A stretch of 19,123 bases of DNA from contig JANNMJ010000192.1 in the NCBI GenBank assembly GCA_031397815.1, positions 1-19,123 of the forward strand, written 5' to 3'. Made by a program: the position numbers and the translations under genes. This DNA is from JANNMJ01 sp031397815 (GTDB taxonomy: Bacteria; Bacteroidota; Bacteroidia; Cytophagales; Hymenobacteraceae). Below are positions 5,568-13,557 of this stretch, one piece after another. Each line of letters starts with the position of its first letter. Position 1 is the first letter of the stretch. The notes below the pieces were generated by a model that made no database searches, had not been told where the DNA came from, and worked only from the letters and a program-made list of their open reading frames with translations.

Positions 5568-8150
5568 ATGAATACGCTTATCGGAAATCTGGGTCACGCC
5601 TCGGTGGTGGTCGCTTTTGTGGCGGCCCTCGTGGCGGCGCTGGCCTACTACTTCGCCGCGCGCGGCCGTACGCTGGCCGATGCGCCCGACAAGGCGTGGC
5701 AGCAGCTGGGCCGCGTGGCGTTCACGGTGCACGGGTTGGCGGTGCTGGGGGTCGTGGGGGCGCTCTACGACATCATTTACCACCACCGCTACGAGTATTA
5801 CTACGCGTGGAGCCATTCGAGTAATCACCTGCCGGTGAAATTCATGGTTTCGTGCTTCTGGGAAGGACAGGAAGGCTCGTTCCTGCTCTGGATTTTCTGG
5901 CACGTCTGCATCGGCGGGCTACTGATTTGGAAGGCCCGCCGCTGGGAAGCGCCCGTGATGGCGGTTTTCGCGGGGGTGCAAGTGTTCTTGACGTCGATGA
6001 TTCTCGGCGTGATTCTCACGAGCACGTTCCGCGTGGGGTCGTCGCCGTTCCTGCTGCTGAAGGATTTTATGGGCGATATCCCCGTCTATAAGCTCAACCC
6101 GAACTACGTCCCCACCGACGGCAACGGCCTGAATCCGCTTCTCCAGAACTACTGGATGGTAATTCACCCGCCGACGCTCTTCCTCGGCTTTGCCCTCACG
6201 CTCGTGCCGTTCGCGTTTGCCGTGGCGGCGCTTTGGCAGCGCGCCTACACCGAATGGATTCGCCCGACGCTCTCGTGGGCGCTGGCAGCCGCGAGCATTC
6301 TCGGCGTCGGCATCGTGATGGGCGCTTATTGGGCCTACGAAACCCTCAACTTCGGCGGTTACTGGAACTGGGACCCCGTCGAGAACGCCGTTTACATTCC
6401 GTGGCTCGTGTTGGTAGCGGGGGCGCACCTGCTGGTGGTGTTCCAGCGGTCGAGGGTGGGGCTGAAAGCGGCTTTTGCGCTCTCTATCGGCACTTTTTTG
6501 CTGGTGCTTTACGCCACGTTCCTCACGCGTAGCGGGGTGCTGGGCAACGCCTCCGTCCACTCGTTCACTGATTTGGGGTTGAGCGGACAGCTCCTCTCGT
6601 ACCTCGGCGCGTTCGTGGTGCTGGCGGTGGCGCTGCTGGCGTACCGCTGGCGCGAGCTGCCGGCTGATGCGAAGGAATTGACCGCCTACAACCCCGAAAC
6701 GTGGGTTTTCGTGGGAGCAGCGGTGCTCGGGCTGGGCGCGTTTCAGGTCCTCGCCACCACTTCGATTCCGGTTTACAATGCGCTGGTCGGGCTGTTTGGC
6801 GTGAAATCGTCGCTGGCGCTGCCCGCCGACCAGATTGCCCATTACACCAAATTTCAGCTCTGGGTGGGCGTGGGGTTTGCGGTGCTCACTGGCATCGCGC
6901 AGCTCCTCTGGTGGCAGCGCGTCGAGACGAAGCAGAAGCTCTCCGACGTGTTCACGGTGCCGCTGATTCTGACGCTCCTCTTCGCCTCGCTCTTCATCCT
7001 GCTCACCAAGCTGCACCAACCCGCGTGGATTGCGCTCCTCACGGTGAGCCTGTTTGCGGTCATCTCGAACGGCACGACGCTCGTGAAGCTCGCCCGGCAC
7101 GGCACGCGGCTGAGCGGCGGCGCGGTGGCGCACATCGGCATCGCGCTGATGCTGATCGGGATTCTGTATTCGTCGGGTTATTCGAACGTGATTTCGAAAA
7201 ACGTGAGCGGCTTGCTGTATTCGAAGGAGCTGCCGGAGGAAATCAACCGCGACAACGTCTTGCTGTGGCGGAATCAGGCAGTGCCGATGTCGCATTACTC
7301 GCTGCTCTACAAAGGGCAGTTTGTGGAGGCGAAAGGCATTCCGGGCTACGTCAACAAGGACGACCTTTTCATGCTGCCCGAGGACGAGTACCGCGCCATT
7401 GCCCGCGCCGAAGTGAAGCACGAGGGCAAGCAGTTCGCCAAAATCGGCGATACGCTCAACATCTATCCCGAGAATACCTTCTTCGAAGTCGAGTTCACGG
7501 ACAAAGACAATCCGAAGGAAAAATTCACCCTTTTCCCCCGCGCGCAGGTCAACCCAGAGATGGGCTTAGTGGCGTCGCCGGATCTGAAAGTCTTCTGGGA
7601 TCACGACATCTACGCCCACGTCAGCACCGTGCCGAAGCCGGATGAGGAGAAGGAATGGACGCCGATGCAGGAGTACAAGGCCAAAATCGGCGATACGCTG
7701 ATTCTGAACGACTACATCGCCGTGCTCCGCCAAATCGAGCCCGCGCACGATGTAACCGGGATGGGCCTCCAGAAAGGCGACCTCGCCCTGCAAGCCGATT
7801 TGCTCATCGAAGGCGAAACCAAGAAGTACCACGCTCACCCGATTTGGGCGCTCAAAGGCAACCTCGTAGGGCGCGTCGCGGATGAAATCCCCGACCTCGG
7901 CCTCCGCCTGATGTTCATGAGCATCGACCCGAAAAAAGGCGAGTTCACCCTCGGCGCCAGCACCAGCCAGAAGGATTACATCATCCTGAAAGCCGTCGAA
8001 AAACCCGGCATCAACCTCCTCTGGATCGGCACCTGCCTGATGGGCATCGGCCTCGGCATCGCCGCGTGGCGCCGTGGCAAGGAGAACAAGCCGCTGCCGC
8101 CCGCTGCTCAACCGGCTCCCCCCGTGCGGCGCGAGCGGCAGGTGGCGTAA
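5568..8150 (+). CDS. ccmF: Heme lyase subunit CcmF (CcsA/CcmF family)
   Basis: CcmF takes heme from CcmE and takes part in attaching it to the CxxCH sites of apocytochromes. The 860-residue product begins MNTLIGNLGHASVVVAF at an ATG; an in-frame GTG lies four codons earlier and is less likely. Many membrane helices are present. Landmarks are FWEGQEGSFLLW (97-108), LLQNYWMVIHPPTLFLGF (191-208), the WWD-type heme site WAYETLNFGGYWNWDP (255-270) and FLTRSGVLGNASVHSF (318-333). A soluble periplasmic stretch fills roughly 555-820, and a last helix lies near 822-843, followed by a basic tail. Length and motifs match Bacteroidota CcmF. CcmG, CcmH and CcmI partners are not in the window. A terminator hairpin follows 40 nt after the stop, so ccmF closes the cluster. 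Confidence 0.95.
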   Translation: MNTLIGNLGHASVVVAFVAALVAALAYYFAARGRTLADAPDKAWQQLGRVAFTVHGLAVLGVVGALYDIIYHHRYEYYYAWSHSSNHLPVKFMVSCFWEGQEGSFLLWIFWHVCIGGLLIWKARRWEAPVMAVFAGVQVFLTSMILGVILTSTFRVGSSPFLLLKDFMGDIPVYKLNPNYVPTDGNGLNPLLQNYWMVIHPPTLFLGFALTLVPFAFAVAALWQRAYTEWIRPTLSWALAAASILGVGIVMGAYWAYETLNFGGYWNWDPVENAVYIPWLVLVAGAHLLVVFQRSRVGLKAAFALSIGTFLLVLYATFLTRSGVLGNASVHSFTDLGLSGQLLSYLGAFVVLAVALLAYRWRELPADAKELTAYNPETWVFVGAAVLGLGAFQVLATTSIPVYNALVGLFGVKSSLALPADQIAHYTKFQLWVGVGFAVLTGIAQLLWWQRVETKQKLSDVFTVPLILTLLFASLFILLTKLHQPAWIALLTVSLFAVISNGTTLVKLARHGTRLSGGAVAHIGIALMLIGILYSSGYSNVISKNVSGLLYSKELPEEINRDNVLLWRNQAVPMSHYSLLYKGQFVEAKGIPGYVNKDDLFMLPEDEYRAIARAEVKHEGKQFAKIGDTLNIYPENTFFEVEFTDKDNPKEKFTLFPRAQVNPEMGLVASPDLKVFWDHDIYAHVSTVPKPDEEKEWTPMQEYKAKIGDTLILNDYIAVLRQIEPAHDVTGMGLQKGDLALQADLLIEGETKKYHAHPIWALKGNLVGRVADEIPDLGLRLMFMSIDPKKGEFTLGASTSQKDYIILKAVEKPGINLLWIGTCLMGIGLGIAAWRRGKENKPLPPAAQPAPPVRRERQVA

Positions 8151-8182
8151 GGGGTATAACGCCCGAATAGCTAAAAGTTGAA

Positions 8183-8190
8183 TATCTTTG
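8183..8190 (+). promoter_or_regulatory. Bacteroidota-type -7 box before the small secreted-protein gene
   Basis: TATCTTTG matches TAnnTTTG exactly and lies 33 nt before the ATG at 8223. The terminator-like hairpin starts at the very next base, so the hairpin would lie at or just after the transcription start. No convincing -33 element was found at the expected distance. Confidence 0.4.
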
Positions 8191-8221
8191 AATGGCCCGC
8201 CCTAAAGCGGGCCATTTCTTT
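8191..8221 (+). terminator. Intrinsic terminator after ccmF
   Basis: AATGGCCCGC (8191-8200) and GCGGGCCATT (8207-8216) form a perfect 10-bp stem with loop CCTAAA, followed by TCTTT. The GC-rich stem and trailing Ts fit an intrinsic terminator, placed 40 nt after the ccmF stop. It also falls in the leader of the next gene and ends just before that gene's ATG. Confidence 0.8.
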
Positions 8222-8222
8222 G

Positions 8223-8699
8223 ATGCGTTTTTTGCTTTTGCTCGTCCTGATCAGCTTCCTGCCTCGCCTCGGCGCCGCACAGGTAGCGATTTCTTACCGT
8301 GCCGCCGCCACGAAAGGCATCCGCGTGAGCCACCTCGATAGCGTCTACCGAAGCGCCATCCACGCAGACACGACCAAAGCGGTTTTTGCGGGCTACGAAG
8401 ACGAAGTGGTCCAAGCGTACGGCAAGCTCCTGCAAGCGCTGGGCAGCTACCTAAAGGCGAATCAGTTTCTGTGGAGCAAGCCGACAAAGGGCTTCAACCG
8501 CATCTATTTCCGGGCCGACGGCACCATCGATTATTACGTCTATCAGTTTCGCGCGGGCGAAATCGAGGCGGTACGTGAAGCGGAATTCCAGCGGCTGCTG
8601 ACGGAGTTTGTCAAGAGTCATAAGATTGACCTGCGTGGCCGGATGCCCTTCGCCCAGTGCAGCCCCGTGACGTATCACGACGCGCCCGCTGCGAAATAG
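8223..8699 (+). CDS. Secreted hypothetical protein, 158 aa
   Basis: The ATG at 8223 gives a 158-residue protein with a strong signal peptide (MRFLLLLVLISFLPRLGAAQ, cleavage likely after AQ20). A TTG 45 nt upstream is in frame but would read through the terminator stem and spoil the signal peptide, so it is rejected as the start. The mature part is mixed alpha/beta. A helical region (about 30-90, VFAGYEDEVVQAYGKLLQAL) is followed by the strand-rich segment FNRIYFRADGTIDYYVYQF (about 91-109) and a second helix (EAEFQRLLTEFVKSHKIDL). One cysteine remains near the C-terminus (PFAQCSPVTYH). I do not recognise the family; a periplasmic or exported role is all that can be inferred. The palindromic element begins 37 nt after its stop. 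Confidence 0.75.
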   Translation: MRFLLLLVLISFLPRLGAAQVAISYRAAATKGIRVSHLDSVYRSAIHADTTKAVFAGYEDEVVQAYGKLLQALGSYLKANQFLWSKPTKGFNRIYFRADGTIDYYVYQFRAGEIEAVREAEFQRLLTEFVKSHKIDLRGRMPFAQCSPVTYHDAPAAK

Positions 8700-8736
8700 C
8701 GGCCGTTTTAAGCGGTTGACTGCAAGTTTTTCCGCA

Positions 8737-8852
8737 TTTGTCATTGCGAGGAACGAAGCAATCCTCGTAGGATGGGGGCGTTTGCTCAGCCGCATTGCCG
8801 AGCCAACGAGGATTGCCACGTCGTCGCAAAGCCTCCTCCTCGCAATGACAAA
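8737..8852. repeat. MITE/REP-like palindromic element
   Basis: The outer arms TTTGTCATTGCGAGGA (8737-8752) and TCCTCGCAATGACAAA (8837-8852) are perfectly complementary over 16 bp. A second perfect pair lies inside: GCAATCCTCGT (8758-8768) and ACGAGGATTGC (8806-8816). The whole 116-bp unit can fold into an interrupted cruciform with a loop of about 37 nt. The TCATTGCGAGGAACGAAGCAATC core strongly resembles a dispersed palindromic repeat family found in many bacterial genomes. There is no transposase gene, so if mobile it would be moved in trans. ORFs crossing it on the minus strand are not credible genes. Confidence 0.8.
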
Positions 8853-8938
8853 ATCCTCAACAACTTCTGGCTGACCACTTATTGATACGATTCAAGGTTT
8901 CAGGCCGAAAGCGTTGTAAACCTCGGCGCACAAAAACG

Positions 8939-8970
8939 AAAAAAGGTTTACACGTGTGTAAACCTTTTTT
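8939..8970. terminator. Bidirectional hairpin terminator with A/T flanks
   Basis: AAAAAAGGTTTACAC (8939-8953) and GTGTAAACCTTTTTT (8956-8970) are perfect 15-bp arms around GT. The stem has an A-run on one side and a T-run on the other, so it can terminate transcripts from both strands: the small secreted gene on + and the ethylene-receptor-like gene on minus. A further weak minus-strand stem (AAGCC/GGCTT, 8997-9009, then Ts) overlaps the stop of the latter. GGTTTACA also occurs as an extra half-site at 8915-8922, on the opposite strand, outside the stem. Apart from this hairpin and the palindromic element, the 8700-9007 gap shows nothing else. Confidence 0.7.
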
Positions 8971-9007
8971 GAAAAAAATATCGGTACGGTTACAAAAAGC
9001 CGTCGGC

Positions 9008-9565
9008 TTACGCCTGCCCCCGCAGCTCGCGGAGCTGCTTCTCCAGCTCCAGCGTCCGGAACGTGACTTTGACTTCTAAGTCGTCGTAGGCACGCTGAAT
9101 GGTGTCGGCTTGCTCTTGCAAGCGTGCGTTGGCGGCTTCCAATTCCTGCGTTCGCTGCGCTACGAGGCGGTCGAGGGCGGCGGGTGAGCGCAGGAGCATC
9201 GCTTGCGGCAACACCTTCGCCAAGCCGATAATCGTCGCCCACGAGACCACCGCCGTCAGGAAGCGCACCAGCGCGCTGACGCGGTAAATCGGCACCCAGA
9301 AGATGATGGCGTCGATGAGGTGGGTGGCGCCGCAGGCGAAGATGAACAGCGCGAATAGTAGGAATACGCTCTGAAACGGCACATCCTGCCGCTTGCGCAC
9401 GAAAAACGCGAGCAGGAATGGAATCGTGAAATACGCGGCCCAAATCGCTACATCCGACGCGATGTAGAGCCAGCCGTGGAAGTCGGTCCACTCGCCGCAG
9501 TGCCAGCGTGGGGGCCAGCTCGATGTGTCGAAGAGGCGACGGAAAAAGTCGAAGATTTCGTCCAT
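9008..9565 (-). CDS. Stand-alone ETR1-type ethylene-binding domain protein without kinase
   Basis: The 185-residue protein has a short N-terminal part with SSWPPRWHCGEW (15-26), three membrane helices (about 33-55, 64-90, 97-121) and a basic/acidic coiled coil (about 127-182). The helices match the ethylene-binding domain of plant ETR1, as I recall that sequence. Asp25, Tyr32, Pro36, Cys65 and His69 of ETR1 correspond to Asp38, Tyr45, Pro49, Cys78 and His82 here, all with the same offset of 13, and CGATHL is identical. In ETR1 the Cys and His hold the copper ion that binds ethylene. Bacterial relatives usually continue into GAF, PAS or histidine kinase domains; here a TAA follows the coiled coil and terminator-like hairpins come next. 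The ATG at 9565 is preferred to a GTG at 9577. Ligand and output are not known. Confidence 0.82.
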   Translation of the reverse strand: MDEIFDFFRRLFDTSSWPPRWHCGEWTDFHGWLYIASDVAIWAAYFTIPFLLAFFVRKRQDVPFQSVFLLFALFIFACGATHLIDAIIFWVPIYRVSALVRFLTAVVSWATIIGLAKVLPQAMLLRSPAALDRLVAQRTQELEAANARLQEQADTIQRAYDDLEVKVTFRTLELEKQLRELRGQA

Positions 9566-9628
9566 ATCAATGTCCACAGAAAGGAACGTGGTGGGAAGGT
9601 GAAGGCGCCGCCGAGGGTGCTAACGACA

Positions 9629-9664
9629 ACGGCCGGTCTCCCCTGTGACAGGAAAACCGGCCGT
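9629..9664 (-). terminator. Hairpin terminator after the 1231-aa secreted protein gene
   Basis: ACGGCCGGT (9629-9637) and ACCGGCCGT (9656-9664) form a perfect 9-bp stem. It lies 67 nt beyond the stop of the minus-strand gene at 9732. The loop contains a smaller CCTGT/ACAGG stem (9642-9652). The T-run on the minus strand is weak (TTGTCGTT), as often seen in this phylum. The rest of the 9566-9731 gap holds nothing recognisable. Confidence 0.6.
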
Positions 9665-9731
9665 ATTTACGAAAGAATTACGGAACCGAGCGGGCCAGAG
9701 CAGCCGTCAGGTTCCATTTTTTCCGTCGGCG

Positions 9732-12700
9732 TTAGCGCTGAACGCTGAGCTGACGCGTCACGACGGCGTCGCCGTCGAGGATCACGCGCACCGAGTAGAG
9801 GCCCGGCGCCAGATGCCCGACCGGGAGCCGGTACGTAGCATCGTCGGCGAGGGCGGCAGTGTGCACCACGCGGCCGAGCGCGTCGCTGACGGTCAGCTGT
9901 GCGCGGGTGGCGCCAGTCCGTTGGAGCACGATGCGGGCTTCATCGGTGGCGGGGTTCGGGTAAACCTGCACCGCTTGCGCGAGCGCCGCCGAGCTCAGAC
10001 CCACCACCGTCGAGAACGAGATCGGCCCGGCCAACGACGGCGCACCGCCCGCGCACGAGCTGATCACGTACGCCTGGTATGTGCTCCCCGCAATCAGGCC
10101 CGTCAGGACAGTCGACGAGCCGGTGGCTGGCACCGTGGTACCGCCCGTGACCGGGTCGAAGCCGAAGGAGCCGTAAATGATGGAATACGTCGCGCTCGGG
10201 CCCGGCGTAAATGTGACCGTCGCCGAGTTGTTCGTCACCCCCGAAGCGCTCACCGCCGTAGCAAGGTCGCAGACAGCGCTCGTCAGGGAGATGTTATCGA
10301 CGTAGAGGCGGTCGGCGTCGCGGCCGGTGTACGCGTGCCACCCGATGTAATACGTGCCGTCGACGGTGGGCGTAAACTGCGCCGCCACGGGGTTCGGGAA
10401 GGTATTGATGACGAGAGCCGTATCGTTGAAAATCTGCTCACCGGCCAACAGCCCGGCAGCCGTAGCCACCGTACCGACGCGCACTTCGAGCGCTTCCGGC
10501 GCGCCACCGGCGCGGGTTTCGAAGGAGAGGTCATACGCGACCCCCGCGAAGAGCTGCACGGCGGGCGTCACGAACCAATCGTCTTTCGGCGTCGCCGATT
10601 CGATGCGGAAGCCGTTCGGCGGCGATTGCGTCAGGTTCGCCAGATTCAGAATCCGCCACTGCGCCGTATCGGCGTTGGCGTTGATGACTGTCCAGCCGCA
10701 GGGCAGCGTGTTGGTCGGCACGGCGTCGAAATTCTCCGTCAGAGGCGTGCTGAGCGTTGGGGGTGGGCAGAGCGTAGTGAACGACTGTGGCCCTACCAAC
10801 GCGCTTTGGCCCGAGGTGCCGCACGACGTCCGCACGTAGAACTCGTACGTCGAGAGCGGATTCAGGCCGCTGATGGCCGTCGGGCCGCTGCCCGTCGCTT
10901 GCGTGCCGCCCGTAGCCGGGTTGAAGCCCGGTGCGCCGTAGATGAAGGTGTAACCCAAGCCGCCGGGGGCCGCCGTGAAGCCGAGCGTAGCGCCGGTAGC
11001 CGTCACGTTCTGAGCGATCAGGTCGGTTGGGGCAGGGCAAGCCGCGCCCCGGTCTACCCGAATATCATCGATGAAAATGCGCAGCCGGTTGGCGTCGCTC
11101 ATCCCGTGGAACCCGAAATGGTACACGCCACTCGTCGAGACGGCGAACGTAACCGTCGTGCTCCGGTAGGTGGTATTGATGAGGCGGCTACCGCTGAAGA
11201 GCGGGATCGTCATCAGCGTGCTGCTCGTTCCGGTGCCAGCACTCACTTCAAACGCTTCCGCTGAGGTGGCGGCTCCTACGCGGTAGCTGAAGCTGAGGGC
11301 GTAGTTCTGACCGGCCGTGAGCTGAAGGCCCGGCGTGAAAGCCCAGTCGTTCATTTTCTCGGTGGGGTTCCACCGAATCACAAGCGCGTTCGGCGCCGAC
11401 TGCGCCGAGGCGTTCGCCCGGCGGTTACGCCATTCGATGGTATCGCCGTTGACGTTCTCCGTCGTCCAGCCGCAGGGGAGGCGCCCGGCGGGCGTGGTAT
11501 CGAAGTTCTCGGTGTACGGCAGGACCGTAATGGTTGGCGCGGCGCAAGGCGTGAAGAAGCTCACCGGCCCAACCGACGCGCTCGTGCCCACGGATCCGCA
11601 ATCGCGGATGACGTACACTTCATACGCCGTCAGCGGTGAGAGCGCCGAAAGCGTCACGGTGCCGCCCGTAACCGGCAAGGAGGTGCCGCCCGTACCCGGG
11701 TTGAAGCCGCGCGGCCCGTACTTGATGATGAAGTTGGTGCCGAAACCCGGCGTGAAGCTCACTTGCGCGGAGGTCGGCGTAATGTTCCGAACGCTCACTG
11801 CCCCGCGAATCGGCGCGCACGCCGGGCCCGGCTCGATCCGGATATCGTCGACGTAAATCCGATACCGGTTCGGCCGGCTGAAGGCGTGGAATCCGAAGTA
11901 GAAGATCCCCGTGCTCGGCGCCGTGAACGTACCCGTGGTACGCGGCGCGTTGGTGAAGCTGGCGCGCGTGATGAGGGTATCGCGGAAGAGCAGGTCGGTC
12001 ATGGAAGCGGCGTTCGGCAACGAGCCGGCCATTACTTCCAGCCGCTCAGGCTGAGCGCTGGAACCCACGCGGTAGACGAACGAGATGTCGTAGCTCTGGC
12101 CGCCCGTCATCTGAACGCCGGGGAGGTAGAACCAGTCGTCTTTGGCGGCACCGCCGTTGGTGCGGGTCTCGATCCGCATCCCGTTCGGCGGCGAGGCCGT
12201 GATCGTGTTGAGGCGGATGTTGCGCCAGCGGGCGGTATCGCCGTTGACGTTCTCGACGGATACGCCGCACGGCAGGCGGTTGCCGCCGCTCACGCCGTCG
12301 AAGTTTTCGATGTAAGGCAGCGCCGTAATTGTGCCGGGCTGGCAGAAGTACACGGGACCAGCGAAACCGCCCAAGAGCGACGGACCGCAGCTGCTCTGCA
12401 CGTAGGCGGCGTAGGTCTGCCCCGGCACCAGGCCGGTAATGGTGGCGGTGTTGGTGGTGGTGCTGACCGTGGTGCCACCGGGCGGCACGAACCCGGCCGG
12501 GCCGTAAACCACGTTGTAGTTCTGCGCACCGGTAGCGCCCGCGAACGTGACCGTCGCCGTCGTCCCGACCACGCTCACGTTGATGTTGGCGGGGCGTGGG
12601 CAGAGGTCGGGCAGGAACCGGTACGTCAGGCCCGGCGCCGGGCGCACATCACTCTTGAAGTTGAAGCGCAGGCCGGTGTAGTTGGCATCGCGGAAGGTAG

Positions 12701-13427
12701 GCGCCGTCCAGGCGTTCGCCGAAAGCTTCTGGACCGTCAGCGGCGTCGAGCCGGCAACGCCCCGCATCCCCGCGTGCGAGCCGCGGAAGCCGACCGTATT
12801 GGTGCTCGGCGTGGCCGTGCCGTACACGAACTCCACTTGGCGGGTGGTTTCGTAGAGCTTGAGCTGAAACTCGAAGGTTTCGTACTGCGTGGCGAACGTC
12901 GTGGCGGCGGGCCGAAGGGCCTTATCACGCACGTTCTTCCACTGAATCGTGCAGACGCGGTTCGGGGCCGAACCCGTGGTTACGACCCGAAAGTCGGCCG
13001 GGCCACCGGCCGCCGGCTCCAGATCGTAGTTGAACGGCGCGATGATGAACTCATCGAGCGGATCGGTGGAAGCGAAAACCCCCGGCCCGGTGTAGCTCTG
13101 CGGGTTGGTCAGGTAAAGCGACGCCGACGATGGCGCCACTGCCCCGAGCTTAATGAAGCCGTTGGTGTTGAAGATGAACTGCGTAAACGTCTGACCGGCG
13201 TACGGAAACGTAAACCCAATCGGGATCGGGGCCGAGTTGGCGTCGTCGGGATTGGCGACGGCGATGGCCGTGCCAGCGGTGCCCACATCTTGGTAGGTAT
13301 TCTGCGCTACCAGCGCATCGATGGCGAGGTAGCCGGGCTGCGCCAGCGCGGGCAGCGCCGTAGTGGCTGCCAGCACCGCCGCCGCCAGCAGAGGGCGAAG
13401 CCGGAATCGGGAGGAAAAAAAGTCCAT
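9732..13427 (-). CDS. T9SS-exported multidomain protein with FN3 and jelly-roll units
   Basis: The complete protein has 1231 residues. A signal peptide (about 1-30, ending ALPALAQ) is followed by an N-terminal beta domain (31-270) with GFTFPYAGQTFTQFIFNTNG and FEFQLKLYETTRQVEFVYG. Next come alternating modules: FN3 at 275-362, 537-626, 797-886 and 1053-1140, and MAM/cleaved-adhesin-like jelly-roll domains at 363-535, 627-795 and 887-1050. Each jelly-roll domain shows ENFD, LPCG, a WF or WAFxP strand and a final YVDDIR-type strand. The tail (about 1152-1231) starts VQVYPNPATDEARIVL and ends in VSDALGRVV...LAPGLYSVRVIL, a type A T9SS sorting domain. The protein should therefore cross the outer membrane by T9SS and be surface-attached or released. 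No catalytic motif is seen, so adhesion or carbohydrate binding is the best guess. Long ORFs on the opposite strand are GC artefacts. Confidence 0.93.
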   Translation of the reverse strand: MDFFSSRFRLRPLLAAAVLAATTALPALAQPGYLAIDALVAQNTYQDVGTAGTAIAVANPDDANSAPIPIGFTFPYAGQTFTQFIFNTNGFIKLGAVAPSSASLYLTNPQSYTGPGVFASTDPLDEFIIAPFNYDLEPAAGGPADFRVVTTGSAPNRVCTIQWKNVRDKALRPAATTFATQYETFEFQLKLYETTRQVEFVYGTATPSTNTVGFRGSHAGMRGVAGSTPLTVQKLSANAWTAPTFRDANYTGLRFNFKSDVRPAPGLTYRFLPDLCPRPANINVSVVGTTATVTFAGATGAQNYNVVYGPAGFVPPGGTTVSTTTNTATITGLVPGQTYAAYVQSSCGPSLLGGFAGPVYFCQPGTITALPYIENFDGVSGGNRLPCGVSVENVNGDTARWRNIRLNTITASPPNGMRIETRTNGGAAKDDWFYLPGVQMTGGQSYDISFVYRVGSSAQPERLEVMAGSLPNAASMTDLLFRDTLITRASFTNAPRTTGTFTAPSTGIFYFGFHAFSRPNRYRIYVDDIRIEPGPACAPIRGAVSVRNITPTSAQVSFTPGFGTNFIIKYGPRGFNPGTGGTSLPVTGGTVTLSALSPLTAYEVYVIRDCGSVGTSASVGPVSFFTPCAAPTITVLPYTENFDTTPAGRLPCGWTTENVNGDTIEWRNRRANASAQSAPNALVIRWNPTEKMNDWAFTPGLQLTAGQNYALSFSYRVGAATSAEAFEVSAGTGTSSTLMTIPLFSGSRLINTTYRSTTVTFAVSTSGVYHFGFHGMSDANRLRIFIDDIRVDRGAACPAPTDLIAQNVTATGATLGFTAAPGGLGYTFIYGAPGFNPATGGTQATGSGPTAISGLNPLSTYEFYVRTSCGTSGQSALVGPQSFTTLCPPPTLSTPLTENFDAVPTNTLPCGWTVINANADTAQWRILNLANLTQSPPNGFRIESATPKDDWFVTPAVQLFAGVAYDLSFETRAGGAPEALEVRVGTVATAAGLLAGEQIFNDTALVINTFPNPVAAQFTPTVDGTYYIGWHAYTGRDADRLYVDNISLTSAVCDLATAVSASGVTNNSATVTFTPGPSATYSIIYGSFGFDPVTGGTTVPATGSSTVLTGLIAGSTYQAYVISSCAGGAPSLAGPISFSTVVGLSSAALAQAVQVYPNPATDEARIVLQRTGATRAQLTVSDALGRVVHTAALADDATYRLPVGHLAPGLYSVRVILDGDAVVTRQLSVQR
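10272..12605 (-). repeat. Three tandem FN3 plus jelly-roll coding units
   Basis: Inside the 1231-aa protein gene, three consecutive units begin at about 12605, 11819 and 11039 (262, 260 and about 256 codons), and a fourth FN3 without jelly-roll follows at 10271. Each unit carries the order GP/GAxGFxPxxGGT, an SCG or DCG loop, ENFD, LPCGW/V, NxNxDTxxWR, xxDWxxxP and a VDDIR or VDNIS strand. The DNA is visibly similar around the LPCG and NGDT segments (for example near 10690, 11450 and 12240) but diverged elsewhere, so the duplication is not recent. Confidence 0.8.
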
Positions 13428-13489
13428 CAGAAGGAAATAATGAAGATATGACTGGTCAGGAAGAGGGGAACGAGGCCACCGCCAACCAG

Positions 13490-13525
13490 AACGGGGCCGG
13501 TCGCTTAAGCGCGACCGACCCCGTT
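13490..13525 (-). terminator. Hairpin terminator between the two large secreted-protein genes
   Basis: AACGGGGCCGGTCGC (13490-13504) pairs with GCGACCGACCCCGTT (13511-13525) over 15 positions with a single mismatch and a 6-nt loop TTAAGC. It lies 33 nt after the stop of the upstream minus-strand gene and 63 nt before the next start. The flanks hold no long T-run. It should separate transcription of the two large genes. Confidence 0.65.
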
Positions 13526-13557
13526 TGATTCGGCCGAAATAGGCCTCAGCGCACTAT

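Noticed and set aside
5919..7421. 500-codon minus-strand open frame inside ccmF
   Set aside because: It is His/Arg/Gln-rich with no recognisable domain and lies opposite conserved CcmF motifs.
8178..8222. TTG start giving a longer form of the small secreted protein
   Set aside because: The extension would be encoded by the terminator stem and would bury the signal peptide; the ATG at 8223 opens directly on it.
8451..8829. Minus-strand open frames over the small secreted gene and the palindromic element
   Set aside because: They depend on the open frame through the repeat element and lie antisense to a gene with a clear signal peptide.
8882..9079. 65-codon + strand ORF across the A/T palindrome
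   Set aside because: It consists of terminator sequence plus antisense of the ethylene-receptor-like gene.
9645..11264. 539-codon + strand open frame crossing the terminator into the antisense of the secreted protein gene
   Set aside because: It runs through a hairpin terminator and the opposite strand's stop, and no protein features are visible.
11763..13451. 562-codon open frame on the + strand opposite the 1231-aa secreted protein
   Set aside because: Same low-complexity Arg/Val/Gly composition, fully antisense to a well-supported gene.
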